From Lindgomyces ingoldianus (taxonomy: Eukaryota > Ascomycota > Dothideomycetes > Pleosporales > Lindgomycetaceae): a DNA stretch of 64,000 bases. Shown piece after piece: positions 25,226 to 36,346 of this stretch. The position numbers were made by a program, and so were the translations under genes. Within the stretch, counting starts at the first letter, position 1. Each line of letters begins with the position of its first letter. Below the pieces are notes generated by a model. That model was not told the origin of the DNA and did no database searches. It was given only the letters and a program-made list of their open reading frames with translations. The DNA lies in contig NW_022985177.1 of NCBI RefSeq assembly GCF_010093535.1, forward strand, positions 600,857-664,856, in the 5' to 3' direction.

Positions 25226-28200
25226 GTACCCCCCCTCTTATTAGAAAGGGAATCCTTTACATTAGTAGTTCTAGCATTAAGTTGTCTTTGTTAGGGTACA
25301 GGTTTAGTTTAGATAGGTATTAGGTGTGGAATTAGGTTACTGCAGAGTTCTCTTACAGAGCTTCTGCAGGTTCCTATAACAGTTTATTATATCTAGTTTA
25401 TTTTGTAAGGTATTTATAAATACATTTCTTTTTATTAAACTAGATTTATTTAATGTCTTCTATAACATATTTTAGTTTATTATTTATAATAATAAGTTTA
25501 AGTAGCAAGTTTAGCTGCCTAGGTAAATAGTTAGATTTAGGGGCTACTTAGCGCAGCAATAATACATGGAACACAGGGTGTATCTTTATGCTGTTAGGTA
25601 GGATTAATTAGTAAGCGTGTAATAAGACTATATAGGCTACTGTAAAGGGGCTAAGGTTTTTCTAATTAAGTTTTTTTAATTATTAGTTTATTTAGATATT
25701 TCTAGTGTCTAGCTAGACCTTCTTGCTAGCTGCATACGCAGGGGCAGAGGTTTAGAATTAGTTTACATATTCTTGTTAAAAAGCTTAAGCCTATGTAAGC
25801 TTTTTATAAACATATTTAGATATATTTTAAATTTTATTAATAAGTCTATTTACATTTATTACTTATATAGATTAATAAGTTAGTTAAAGGGTATTTATAA
25901 GTAGTTTAAATCTTATTTAGAGGTAGTATCTATAGTTTACTAAGAACAGGGATACTTATGTTAATTTAGATGTTATGTTATTAGCTTTAAACTATGCTAT
26001 AGCTAACTATTTTACCTAGTTATTCTACTAGTAGTTTATGTACACTTATAGGACTTATTCTATTACAGTGTTTGTGTTCTTAGTCTAGCTATTAGTCTCT
26101 AGGTAAAAAGCTGTAGATAGATAGAGGATAATTTAGAGCTGTTTACAGAGTTTATCCTAGAAGGCTAAGACAAACTGTGTACCTCTGTCTAATATAATTA
26201 TATTAGGTAGGCTATAGTAAACTTATACGTATTAGTAGAATAACTAGGCTATATTAGGGGCAGTTATAAAGAAACATAGTATTAAGTGTTAATACTTAGT
26301 TAAGTAATTAACAACTACTATAATATTTATATACTCTTTAGATAGAGGTAGGTCTATAATAAAATTAATTAATATGTTTTTTTAAGCTTATTTAGAGATT
26401 AGAAGCAGTTTAAGCAGGCTATTATACCTTTTTTAAAAGGCCTTTACTTTACAGTAAGTATAGCAACATAATACGTATTAGCGTATAGTATAGAACATGC
26501 GGGGCTAGTAGTACTCTCTCTGTAGTAGGTTAAGAGTCTTTCCTCTGCCTAGGTGTCCTCTAACAGGCAAGTTATGTATAATTTAAAGTAGTTTAATTCT
26601 TAGTTTGTTAGAATTAGAGATTATAAGTTAGTTATAGTAATATAGCTTACTATTTTAGTTTTTATAGTTAGCTAGTGTTACCTTTTTTAACTAACTAGTG
26701 CTGTTTTAGAGCAAGTCTAAGGTTTCTTAGATAAATTTATTATTTAAATACTTATTAGTAATAATTTAATTAATTATCTAATCTATTTTATTTAAGTTAA
26801 GGTCTAAAAATAGCTTAAGTTAGAGTAGAGTTTAGTGTTAAGCCTTTTACACTTCTTTTTAAGCAGGGATGTTTTAGAATTACTTTATAAAGGCATCTAG
26901 TTTCCCTCTATCTTAACTAGAACAATAAGTAATCTTAAAATTAAAATAAGACAAGTATTTAAACTAATAGGCTTATTAGTAGCTAAGTTATTTTATAGTT
27001 ATAAAGTACTGTAAGTTCTTGTAGTTAGATAGGACCTGTATTAGATGCGCTGCACCTTCTAGTTTAGGTTGCTATTGTTTAAAGCAGTGTACTATAGCAA
27101 GCAATTTTTTATTATAGATTTTATAATTACTTTCTGCAGGACTTATTCTTTTTAAGAAGTATGTAATAGGCCTAATAGTCCTGTCTAGCTTAGTCTAGGA
27201 GAGAACTCCTACTACTATGTAGTCTAAGGCATTAGCTTCTACAAGTATTAGTAGTTTAGAGTTAAAGTAGTAAAGTATTAAGGCTTTAGTAAAAGCTTTT
27301 TTTAGCTAGTTAAAGGACTATTAGTAATTTAAGTTAAAGTTAAATTAAACCTCTTTCTTAGTAAGTGTAATTATAAAGCTTACTAGCTGTAAGAAGTTGT
27401 TAATAAATTATTAGTAGAAGTTAGTAAATTCTATAAAAGCTTAAACATCCTTTATGTTCTTTAGGTATTGCTAATCTAGCATAGTCTAAACCTTAACAGG
27501 GTCTATTTAGATGCTATCTGTAGAGATTACATATCCTAAATATATAACCTTTAATTAGTAGAACTTACATTTGTTTATGTTAAGTTGCAGACCTGCTTCT
27601 TCTATAGCCTTTAGCACTAGGCGTACATGCTGTTTATGCTCTAAAAGGCTATTACTGTAGATTAGAATATTATTAATATACACAGTGCAGAACACGTCTA
27701 GGTAGGGTTAGAGTAAGTTATTTATAAAATGTTAAAAAGTACTAGGCGCGTTAGCTAAGCTAAAAAGCATTACTAGGTACTTAAATAGTTTATATTAGGT
27801 CTAAAACACTATTAGCTACTTATTACCCTTTACTATCTTTAGCTTATTAAAGGTAGTAATAATATCTAACTTTATAAAATACTTTACTTTACTTAGTTAG
27901 CTTAGAGTTTCCTGTAAAAAAGAAATTAAGTATTAGTTTTTAATAGTAATAGTGTTTAGTCTTTAGTAGTTAACATAAAATTAAAGCCTACCTCTAGGTT
28001 TCTTTATAAATAGTATAAGTAACACTACTAGTAAGAAGCTAGCTTAAATAAACCTTTTTTCTAGGTTTTTATTAAGGTATTTTTAGAGCACTTTTAATTT
28101 GTTTAGCAACATTCTATATAGTAGCCTATAACTAGGTTGTTTACTAGGCTTAAGGGTTATCTAGTAATTATATAGACATTATATTAAAAGCTTATTAGAC

Positions 28201-30254
28201 TTGTCTTAGAAAAAAACATGTAACAGGTTATAGTAGTTTTAAAGAACTATTATTCTTAAGTTAGTGTGTTTTTAAGGAGCTAAAGCTTAGTCTATATTAG
28301 AAATTATAACTACATAGATTTTATAATCTAGTTATTAAGCTAGGGTCACAAACAGGGCAGGTTCTATGTAGCAGATGTCTATCTGCTGTTTAAGTCCTAG
28401 TTTATGTCTAAATTAAGTAAGTAAAAGTTTTTTAAAGGCTTTTTTTTCTTTAAGTTTAAGTAGTTGTTAAATTATTTTATGTAGCTTATCTTAGTAAAAG
28501 GCCTAGCTTATTAGCCTTACTTAAGTAGTTTTTTTCTAGGTTATTAAGAAGTAAGTTTAAAAACCTTTTATATTAAGTGCTATTTAGGTGTTATTTAGGT
28601 GTAAGCATAAGCATATGTTTTAGCATTAAAAAGAGTTAAAGTTTAAAACTTACTTTTAGTAATTAAAAGCAACCTTATGCTAATATAGCTATAGTTGTTC
28701 TAGAATTAAGTTATAACATTCTATGTTTATTACATAGAGCTTAATCTGCTCCTTATAGTGTTAGTAGGTAATTATAATAGTTATAGTATAAAAAATAGAA
28801 CTTTTTTTAAGTTATTTTTTATTAAATCTAGTTAGGTAAATTATTTAGGTAAGTAGTGTTAATTAAAGATTTAGTTTACACACTAGTTCTCTATTAATGT
28901 AACCTATGCTATTTACTTCTAAGTTAATAAAAGCCTGTATTAAAGCTAATATAGTTTTTTATTATAAATATATAAGAATATTAACTTAGTACTTCTAGTT
29001 GTTAGTAGGGGACTTAGCCTATAGGTTAGTAAAGATCTAGTGTTAAATTAGTCCTAAGGGGCAACTTAGCCCTAGGACAAGCCTTTTTGCAGGCTTCTAC
29101 TGCTATAGCTGCGGCTACGTTAAGAGTAGCAAAGGGGATTAAGGCTTAAATATAAGTTAGAGCCCTTATAAAAACAAAATTAAAATAGTAAAGATCTTTA
29201 ATAAGTGCTAGTAGCACTACTTACATAGACTTAAGGAAAGAGAATAAAGTAGTTTTAAAAGATATAACTATGCTTACTACACTTAAAGCATTAACTTTTT
29301 TTTCTGTAATCTTTATACTTTTTAGAACTAACTAGAGCATAATTTAAATTAATTTTTATTACATTAGGGTCTTTATTTACAACTGCGCTAGTTTAGAGGT
29401 GTATTAGAGCTTATATAAAGAGGAACCTTATGTTATTATTATAGGTAGCAATTAGGTTTGCATACATGTTAAGGTTGTTTAAGAGGGGTTTTTCTACTAT
29501 AGCGCGTTACAGTTTAGTTAAGAGGGAGTTATATAAAGCTATAATTAAACCTATCTTATTTAGGCCTATATTAAATGCAAGTTAGCAGAACTTAGTAAAG
29601 TGTAAAGTAAAGCTTTTTCTTTTTTATTATAGAGTGTTTAGGCAACTTAGGGCTGTTAACTTTTTATTTAAGTCTTTATAAGTTACTTATAAAAACACTA
29701 TAAATTAATCTAAGTTAATAATATCTTTATCTATTAGTAAGTTAATTAAGGCTGTTACATTATAGTTAAGTTAAAAGTAAGTATATAGTAACTAAAAGTG
29801 TTTAAAAGGGAATTAGTCTATGTTTCCTTTAAGTTTGTATTAGAGCTTATGTAGGAAGAAAAGTAGGTCTTTCTATTTTTTGTTAAACAGCAGGGGATTA
29901 AGAAGTTAGTTAGATTTTATTACTAAGTTAAAAAGGTTACAGGTTGTAGGCAGTGTTAGGCAGAAAAGAGTTAAGCTATCTCTAGACTTTTAAGTAAGCT
30001 TTAAGGCTAGTAAGTTCTTAGTTCTTACTACTATAACAGGAGTTAAGGCAGAAATAGACTACTTAATAATGTAAAGCTGTTCTTTAAAGTCCTTTTAAAA
30101 AGCTTTAAAGCTTACAACATAGCAGCTTTTTTATAAAGTAAGCGCTTTTTAGAAAGCTTTTTAGCTTGCTTTAATAGCTTAGAGTTATATAAGTACTAAG
30201 CTTATTAGATTAAATTTAGAGGCTATTCTTAGCTAGAGTTTTAACACAACATAA

Positions 30255-30572
30255 TGTTATAATTATGCATAAGTAAGGTTATAAAGCTTTACAGAGGTCT
30301 AGTTTAATTACTACGTAAGGTATTATAGTAGGTATAAGACGTTATGTAAGGAACAAAAAGGTTTAGAAGGAAATTAGTAATTAAATACTTAGCTTAAAAG
30401 TCTAAGCGCTTTAAGTATAAATTAAGCCTGTTCTAGGTTTAGTTAGTGTTAAGGCAATTTATGCTTAAGTTTATGTCTGTGTTGTGTTGTGTTTGTGTCA
30501 GACGTGCACTAATAATACTCTAGTACGCGTCTAATACGGTTATGTCTGGGATCCGGGGAGGATACCGTGACA
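30255..30572 (-). repeat. Gypsy LTR (right, copy 2)
   Basis: 318 bp, TGTTATAATTATGCAT start, ACCGTGACA end. The 5' half is strongly RIP-mutated and the 3' half is almost unmutated. Confidence 0.92.
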
Positions 30573-31720
30573 CCTTTATATAAGTGTAAGCTTATTAATT
30601 ATTATTTTAAAGACTTTATATAAACTTTTATTAAAGTTTTTTTATTAGCATTATGTAAAGGTTATTATTGTCTAGTCTGTCTAGTACTAGCTATAGTTTA
30701 TATTAGTGTTAAAGTAACTACTTAAGGTGTTATATAAATGCTTCTAGTTATGTCTAAAGCCTATGTTATACATATAGTATATATTTACCTAACCTTTTAA
30801 AATATCTAGAAAGATGTTTATATACTAAGTTTTCTAAATATCTAGCTATTAACATAGATTAATAAAAATCTTTATTTTATTTATAAAAATGTTATATAGT
30901 TAACTTATATAGTTATTATTTTTCTTTTATGCTTTTTAAAATTATATAATTTTATTTACTAGAAGTTTTTCTTTAGTAGTTTCTCTCTAAAGTAGAAGTT
31001 TATACAGGTTGTAATGTAGTATAGATTATGCAGGTAGTATTAGTGGTGCATACACTACTACAGGCGGTGGTGTGTACAATTAAGAGTGTGGAGTAGGCGT
31101 TAGGTAGGGTAGCATGTATTGTTTGTACAGTAATTAGTGTAGTGCTAGCTAAAGTGTAGAAGTAGGTAATACTAGTACATTTAGTGTTAATAGCAGCATT
31201 ATGTTTAGTCTGCTTCTGTGTAGAGCTTTATATAGTAATAAAGGTTATATATAAAGCTTTTTTAGTGCAATTACTTTTTTTTATGCTATATTATACAGCT
31301 TCTAGGCTTAGGTACTTTTAGTGCCTAGCTATAGTGTAATTCCTTTGTCCTCTAGCACTTATATAAGCTCTCTTTTAAATGCGCAGCTAAGTGCTAAGAA
31401 GTCTTATAGTGTCTATCTTTTAAAATCCTTTATATATAAACTTAGAAAAGTAGCACCCTTTTAAGTTATTATGTATAGATTAGTAATTATATAACTTATA
31501 TATAATTAAGTTTATAAGCGTATTAAAGCTTTTAACATGTTAATCTTATTATTCTAGTACTCTAGGCTAGTCTTATTCTGTAGTGTTGCCTTTAATATCC
31601 CTATGTTCTTTATAAGTTATTTATATAATAGAAATTATTTCTTATTCTTTTTATTATTACGCAGAGTTGTTAGTTGCTAGTAAGATTTTATTATAATAGT
31701 ATAGTTAATTACTTTTTTAG

Positions 31721-32190
31721 TAGATTGCGTAGGTACTGCTGTTGTCTAGCTGCTAGGTTGTGCAGCTTTAATAGCTTTAGTGTGCGCCTTGCACTATCTC
31801 CTCTTTACTTTGTACAGTAGCAGAGCTTGCTGTATAATGCAAAGGATTAATCTACTATTTTAAAAAATAGGTAACTAAATAAAGTACTTTATAAAGTGTA
31901 AGTGCTTTGTTGTTACTTTTTCTAAAAAATAAGTAATAAAATAAAGTGCCTTATAAGGTGTAGGGTTAATTGCTTGTGCAGTAGATTGCGTAGGTACTGC
32001 TGTTATTGTCTAGCTGCTAGGTTGTGCAGCTTTAATAGTTTTAGTGTGCGTCTTGCACTATCTCCTCTTTACTTTGTACAGTAGCAGAGCTTGCTGTATA
32101 ATGCAAAGGATTAATCTGCTATCCTAAGGGATAGGTAACAAAACAAAGTACTTTGCAGAGCGTAGGTACTCTGTTATTACTCTTGCTAAT
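31721..32190. repeat. Tandem duplication of about 261 bp inside the Copia element
   Basis: TAGATTGCGTAGGTACTGCT occurs at 31721 and again at 31982, and the following roughly 190 bp are near-identical. Unit 1 also holds a shorter repeat of about 50 bp (an ATAGGTAAC...AAAGTACTTTATAA type segment, twice). In the minus-strand element this lies just inside the 5' LTR, where a leader would be. Confidence 0.8.
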
Positions 32191-32220
32191 TTGCAGTTAA
32201 TTAAATTAACTACTAATTAG

Positions 32221-32500
32221 TGTTAAATAGGCTCTAACAGCTAGCTGCTTATAGTATAAGCACTTAAGTAGCAAGAGTAAGAGTGGTGTATAGTGTGCAT
32301 AGTGTATAAGGTAGGTAAGGTAAGGGCAACATGTTTCTAGTTCTATTGCTTTTATCTTTTCTCTATACAAAGGAAAAGAGGGATATCTAGATGTTTGCGC
32401 ACAGAGGTTTGCGCACAAGCATCATGTGACATAGATACGTGATCCTGCTCGTGCGCGATCGCTCGTATCCAGGCTGTGACGCTGCTGCTGCGTACGGACA
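32221..32500 (-). repeat. Copia LTR (right, second family)
   Basis: 280 bp, ends GTACGGACA followed by AGTAA. Its last 90 bp keep many CG and TGA sites that the left LTR has lost. A short open frame across it (32206-32418) is LTR sequence, not a gene. Confidence 0.9.
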
Positions 32501-32505
32501 AGTAA

Positions 32506-34188
32506 CCTAGTTAGTGCTCTTATATATATACTTATAAATATATTTAATAGCTTTAATAGATGTGTAGACTTCTATATTAACATGTGTATTATATTACCTA
32601 GATAGGAATAGACTATAAAGAATAATCTACTAATTATTAACTATAACTTTATGTTATTTACACTTAACTATTTAGACTTAGCTATTATCTTACTAATAAT
32701 AAATTAAATAACTATCTTTCTTTACTATAGTTTTTATAGTAAAATCCTTTAAAAATCTTTTTTAGTAAAAAGGCTACTCTAACCTAAAAAGCACTTATAT
32801 ATAGCTAGCAGATAGATTTAAGTTGCTATAAGAACTATGTACTATAAACTTTATAATAATATTAGTTAAAATACTATTAAGATTCTAAGACTATGTTAGA
32901 AGCTTAGCCTATATAACATAATTAATAAAATTAGGCAATAAAAGCTAATCTTTATTATTTAAGCGCATAAAAAGTAAGATTTAGGCATAAGAAAGTCTCT
33001 ATTTTTAATACTTAATTATATAAATAATGCTAGTAAAGCAACTAAACACTTACTATAACTTAATATCTTTTATTAAGGAAATTTAGCTATAACTTAAATA
33101 TTTAAGTAATTATATTAGGCTAATCTAAAGCACACTATAGTTGTTTAAGTTCTACTATTATCTTAAGCTACTTAAAATTTATAGTAAATATAGTAAATAA
33201 AGAAAAGTGTTTAAGCTTCTAGATAATAGCTATAAAATTCTAGTAACACTAAGATATAAACTAACTGCTGCTAATATAACTTAAAAGAAGTATAGTATAA
33301 ATACTAATAAATTACACATTAAAATTATCCTAGTGTAAGGCATTACTAATGCCTTAATAAAGATCTGCTTAGAGTTTTAACTAATTATTATAAACTTAAT
33401 AAAGCTTTTTTTATTTAACTTATACCTAGTAATCTATTATCTACTATTAGAATAATTAGCTATAGGTAAAAAGTACTACATTATAACTTCTCTAAGAAAA
33501 TAGATAAAATTAATAAAATATAGTATTAGTAACATAGAGATTCTTCTAGACTTTATTAAAATTATATAGTGTAAGCCTAAAAAAGAATCTAGGCTAACTA
33601 GTAGAAAACATAAGGACATAATAAAAAAGCTAATAGGTAGAATAAAAAGAACAGACTTAAAAGTAGAATTAAGTAGAGTTGTTACTATTATAATAATGTA
33701 AAATTAAACTGCAACTTATACTCTTATTAAAATCTTTTATAATTAAGCTAGAAACTTTATTTAAAACTAGTAGATTTTTTTGTTGTTAGTTAGCACTAGC
33801 CTTAATAATAAGCTTTAATTAAGAGTTTATAATAATCTAAATATTCTAACTATTACGCCTAGCTCTTTTTAGTCTTTTGTAGGCAGTTTTATAAATAGAA
33901 ATTTATAGATTATAGACATCTATGTCTGACATATGCATAAGCTTCTATAATAGAGTTAGGTCTAGGTTTAAATTCTAGTTGCGCTGCAGCTAAGTACTTA
34001 AAGTAAACTTTAAGTTATAGAAGTATAACTGCACGTAGCTAGTAGCAACCCTCTAAGTAGGCTCTAATAAACTTTATAAGTAGTAAAGTTCCCCTATAAT
34101 CTAAAATATTCTAATGCTATTTCTACACACGTTGCAATTTATAGTAGTGTAGTTAGTAAAAGTAAAGGCTAGAAAAGTGTTATACATA
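32506..34188 (+). other. Unclassified transposon relic with coding-like read-through
   Basis: Plus-strand translation through stops over about 33170-33720 gives a long Lys-rich, protein-like trace with few breaks, for example KPKKESRLTSRKHKD and LIGRIKRTDLKVELS. I do not recognise the family and found no terminal repeats, so only a former coding region is claimed. Confidence 0.35.
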
Positions 34189-34193
34189 TAAAT

Positions 34194-34937
34194 TGTTGCG
34201 TACAGCTATCTATCTATATATATCCTTCTACTGTGCTAGCTAGGAGGTTAACCTTTTAGTAAACACAACAGTTATAAGCCTAGTTTACAGCGTAGTGTAG
34301 ATAGTTAGCGCTTAAAAATTTGCGCACCCCTGCTCTACTAATAGGATCGCATTATTCTAGAGCACTGCGTGTTTAATTCCTACGCTTAGCAAAGAGCATT
34401 TAGGCAGTGCGCCTATTACAGAGGCTACCTTGTATTTAGATCTGTCTCTAACTTCTATTGCTTAGGCTAGTGTCACGATTATGCACGAGTAAGGTTATAG
34501 AGCTTCGCGGAGGTCTAGTTCAATTACTACGTGAGGTATCATGGTAGGTACAAGACGTTGTGTAAGGAACAGGAAAGTTCAGGAGGAAATTAGCAATTAA
34601 ATACTTAGCTTAGAAGTCTAAGCACTTTAGGTATAAATTAAGCCTATTCTAGGTTTAGTTAGTGTTAAGGCGGTTTGTGCTTAAGTTCATGTCCGTGTTG
34701 TGTCGTGTTCGTGTCAGACGTGCACCGATAATACTCCGGTACGCGTCCAATACGGTTATGTCTGGGATCCGGGGAGGATACCGTGACAGCTAGGAAAAGT
34801 GTGTTAAAGTTGTTTTACTATGTTTTATCTCTCTTGTTCCATAGTTTAAGCTAGGGGGTGTGTCGCGTACAGCTATCTGTCTATATATATCCTTCTGCTG
34901 TGCTAGCTAGGAGGTTGACCTTTTAGCAAACGCAACA
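34194..34937. mobile_element. Terminal-repeat miniature retroelement (TRIM-like), split by a solo Gypsy LTR
   Basis: Two 77-bp direct repeats (34194-34270 and 34861-34937) start TGT(T/C)GCGTACAGCTATCT and end in ACAACA or GCAACA. They are flanked by a perfect 5-bp duplication TAAAT (34189-34193 and 34938-34942). The purine-rich GCTAGGGGGTG lies just before the right repeat, as a polypurine tract would. Without the nested 318-bp LTR and its duplication, the element is only about 421 bp and has no coding capacity. These are the defining traits of non-autonomous TRIM elements. Confidence 0.85.
34471..34788. repeat. Solo Gypsy LTR
   Basis: 318 bp, same family as the LTRs at 6755 and 24908, with a perfect GCTAG duplication (34466-34470 and 34789-34793). 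No internal region remains, so LTR-LTR recombination removed it. It is the least RIP-mutated LTR of the family here, keeping sites such as TTCGCGGAGG and TATCATGG that are altered elsewhere. Confidence 0.92.
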
Positions 34938-34942
34938 TAAAT

Positions 34943-36040
34943 ATTATTATAAAAATATACACTTTTAGTATAAAAACTATCTAATAAACTTTAAATAATA
35001 ACTAGCAGGTTTTAATAAAACTTTAAATAAATATCTTCTTAAAAGCAGCAGAACCTATATTTTAGCTAGCTAGTAGTAGACCTAGCTAAATATTTATTAA
35101 TCTAATAATAAGCACTATATTTTATACACATAGCAGTAGGATTGCGCATTAGGCTAAGATTAATAAGCAAATAGTAGAGTACACCTATAATATATGCAGC
35201 TAGGCATAGTTCTTTAGTATTAATTAGATTAAGCTTAAGAAATATAAAAAGCTAAAAAGTAAATATAATTAAAGTATGTTAAAACATAGTAAACAGTAAA
35301 AACGTTAACTAAAGTTAAAAGTTTAGATAGATAAAGGGAAATAAAGGTGTAAAAGTTAGAGTAAACTAATTAATATTTAAGTAAATAAAAAAAAGTAAGT
35401 GTAAATGTTAAAAAAATTTAACTAATTAAAATAGAATTAAACATATTTAAATATAAAAAAGTAGAAGACATAGTTTATATCTATTAGTAATAGAAAGATT
35501 ATTCTTTATAAGCATTATACTATACCTTTTATATTAGTAAGTTAAAATTAATTTTCTAAAAAGCATGTTATTTCCTCTAGGACAATTTAGCAATAATAAA
35601 AAAAATATAAATATAAATAAATAAATTTTTTATGCTGCTAATAATGTTTATATAAAGCACTATGTTAGTTAGTTATAAAGTTAGATAATAAGTAATAAGT
35701 TTAACATTTCTTACAGTAAGGCTAGAAAGACATACTAAGTCTAAGTAATAGTGTTAGCAGATATAACTAAGAAAAGGGGATAGTACTAAAATACAGACAC
35801 TAACACACTAATTCTAGCTTAGCAACACCTTAAAACTATAAACAGTAACAAAGGGGTAAACTTTAGCCTACTAATAATAGAATATAGCATTATAATATTG
35901 CATTAAAACATCTAGAATATAGTAATAAACCTAGTAAAATATATTTATTTGCCTTAAAAATCTAGAATATTTATAAAAGTAGTAGAAAGTTTTATAAGCT
36001 AATTAGACATTAATCTCGCCCTTTTTTAAACTAATAAGAG
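34943..36040. other. AT-rich degraded repeat DNA, left border of the gene island
   Basis: No recognisable domain. Composition switches abruptly to balanced at about 36,040, which marks the edge of the island. Confidence 0.5.
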
Positions 36041-36346
36041 AAAAGGCTTGGCAAGATGTACAGTGAATAATAGAGATATGCATCCGGTATTGGAAGGAGC
36101 GGATACGGCTTGTTACACAACGCCTTTACCGCTTGTTGAGACCAGGGCCCTGAACGGGGCGTCGGACTTCAGATATATTGGCGTGCATAGACCGCACTCG
36201 CGCCTGACATTTCAGCATGGTGGTCAGACATAACTGTTTGGGGAGAACTATGCCTCTCAGAAGCGACATCGTAAAAGCTCTCTAATCTGCACTTTAAGCA
36301 TACGCTGAACGTTCAAAACCTAACATATTTGCAAAATTGTGATCCC
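36041..36346 (+). promoter_or_regulatory. Upstream region of the GMC oxidoreductase gene
   Basis: About 300 bp of balanced composition between the repeat border and the first ATG. An open frame of 61 codons starts with TTG at 36048 and has no family match, so I treat this as 5' flank or a truncated neighbour. Two CGG triplets near 36100 (GGAGCGGATACGG) could be part of a zinc-cluster regulator site, but no symmetric motif is clear. Confidence 0.4.

Larger units (their letters stand above)
24908..30572 (-). mobile_element. Ty3/Gypsy LTR retrotransposon, copy 2, RIP-inactivated
   Basis: LTRs of 318 bp at 24908-25225 and 30255-30572 and a perfect CCTTT duplication (24903-24907 and 30573-30577) delimit a 5,665-bp copy of the family at 6755. 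Seen from the minus strand, a purine tract AAGAGGGGGGGTAC abuts the left LTR. Minus-strand reading near 27840-27900 gives the reverse transcriptase segment FIKLDIITTFNKLKIVKGN. It is inserted in the minus-strand Copia element. Its left LTR keeps more original CG and TGA sites than copy 1. Confidence 0.92.
20570..32500 (-). mobile_element. Copia LTR retrotransposon, second family, RIP-inactivated, split by a Gypsy element
   Basis: LTRs of 280 bp (20570-20849 and 32221-32500) begin TGTTAAATAGGCTC and are flanked by a perfect AGTAA duplication (20565-20569 and 32501-32505). Minus-strand reading, through stops, shows a Gag-like zinc knuckle (KKCFICYKKGC) at about 24541-24590. It also shows an integrase core at about 23230-23660 (INNRDILHV, then FLKSMSAQDT and further on an IGKV-type stretch). 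This is the order expected for a minus-strand Copia element. A Gypsy element (24908-30572) is inserted near the Gag region and a 190-base gap of N lies at 21793-21982. Without the Gypsy insert the element is about 6.26 kb. A related copy starts at 61872. Confidence 0.88.

Noticed and set aside
32206..32418. 70-codon minus-strand open frame
   Set aside because: It lies across the right Copia LTR (32221-32500).
34280..34400. True tRNA gene inside the TRIM element
   Set aside because: Box-like motifs exist, but the T-arm does not form with a 7-nt loop and no acceptor stem is seen.
36048..36233. 61-codon frame before the GMC gene
   Set aside because: It begins with TTG, has no family match, and lies where the promoter must be.
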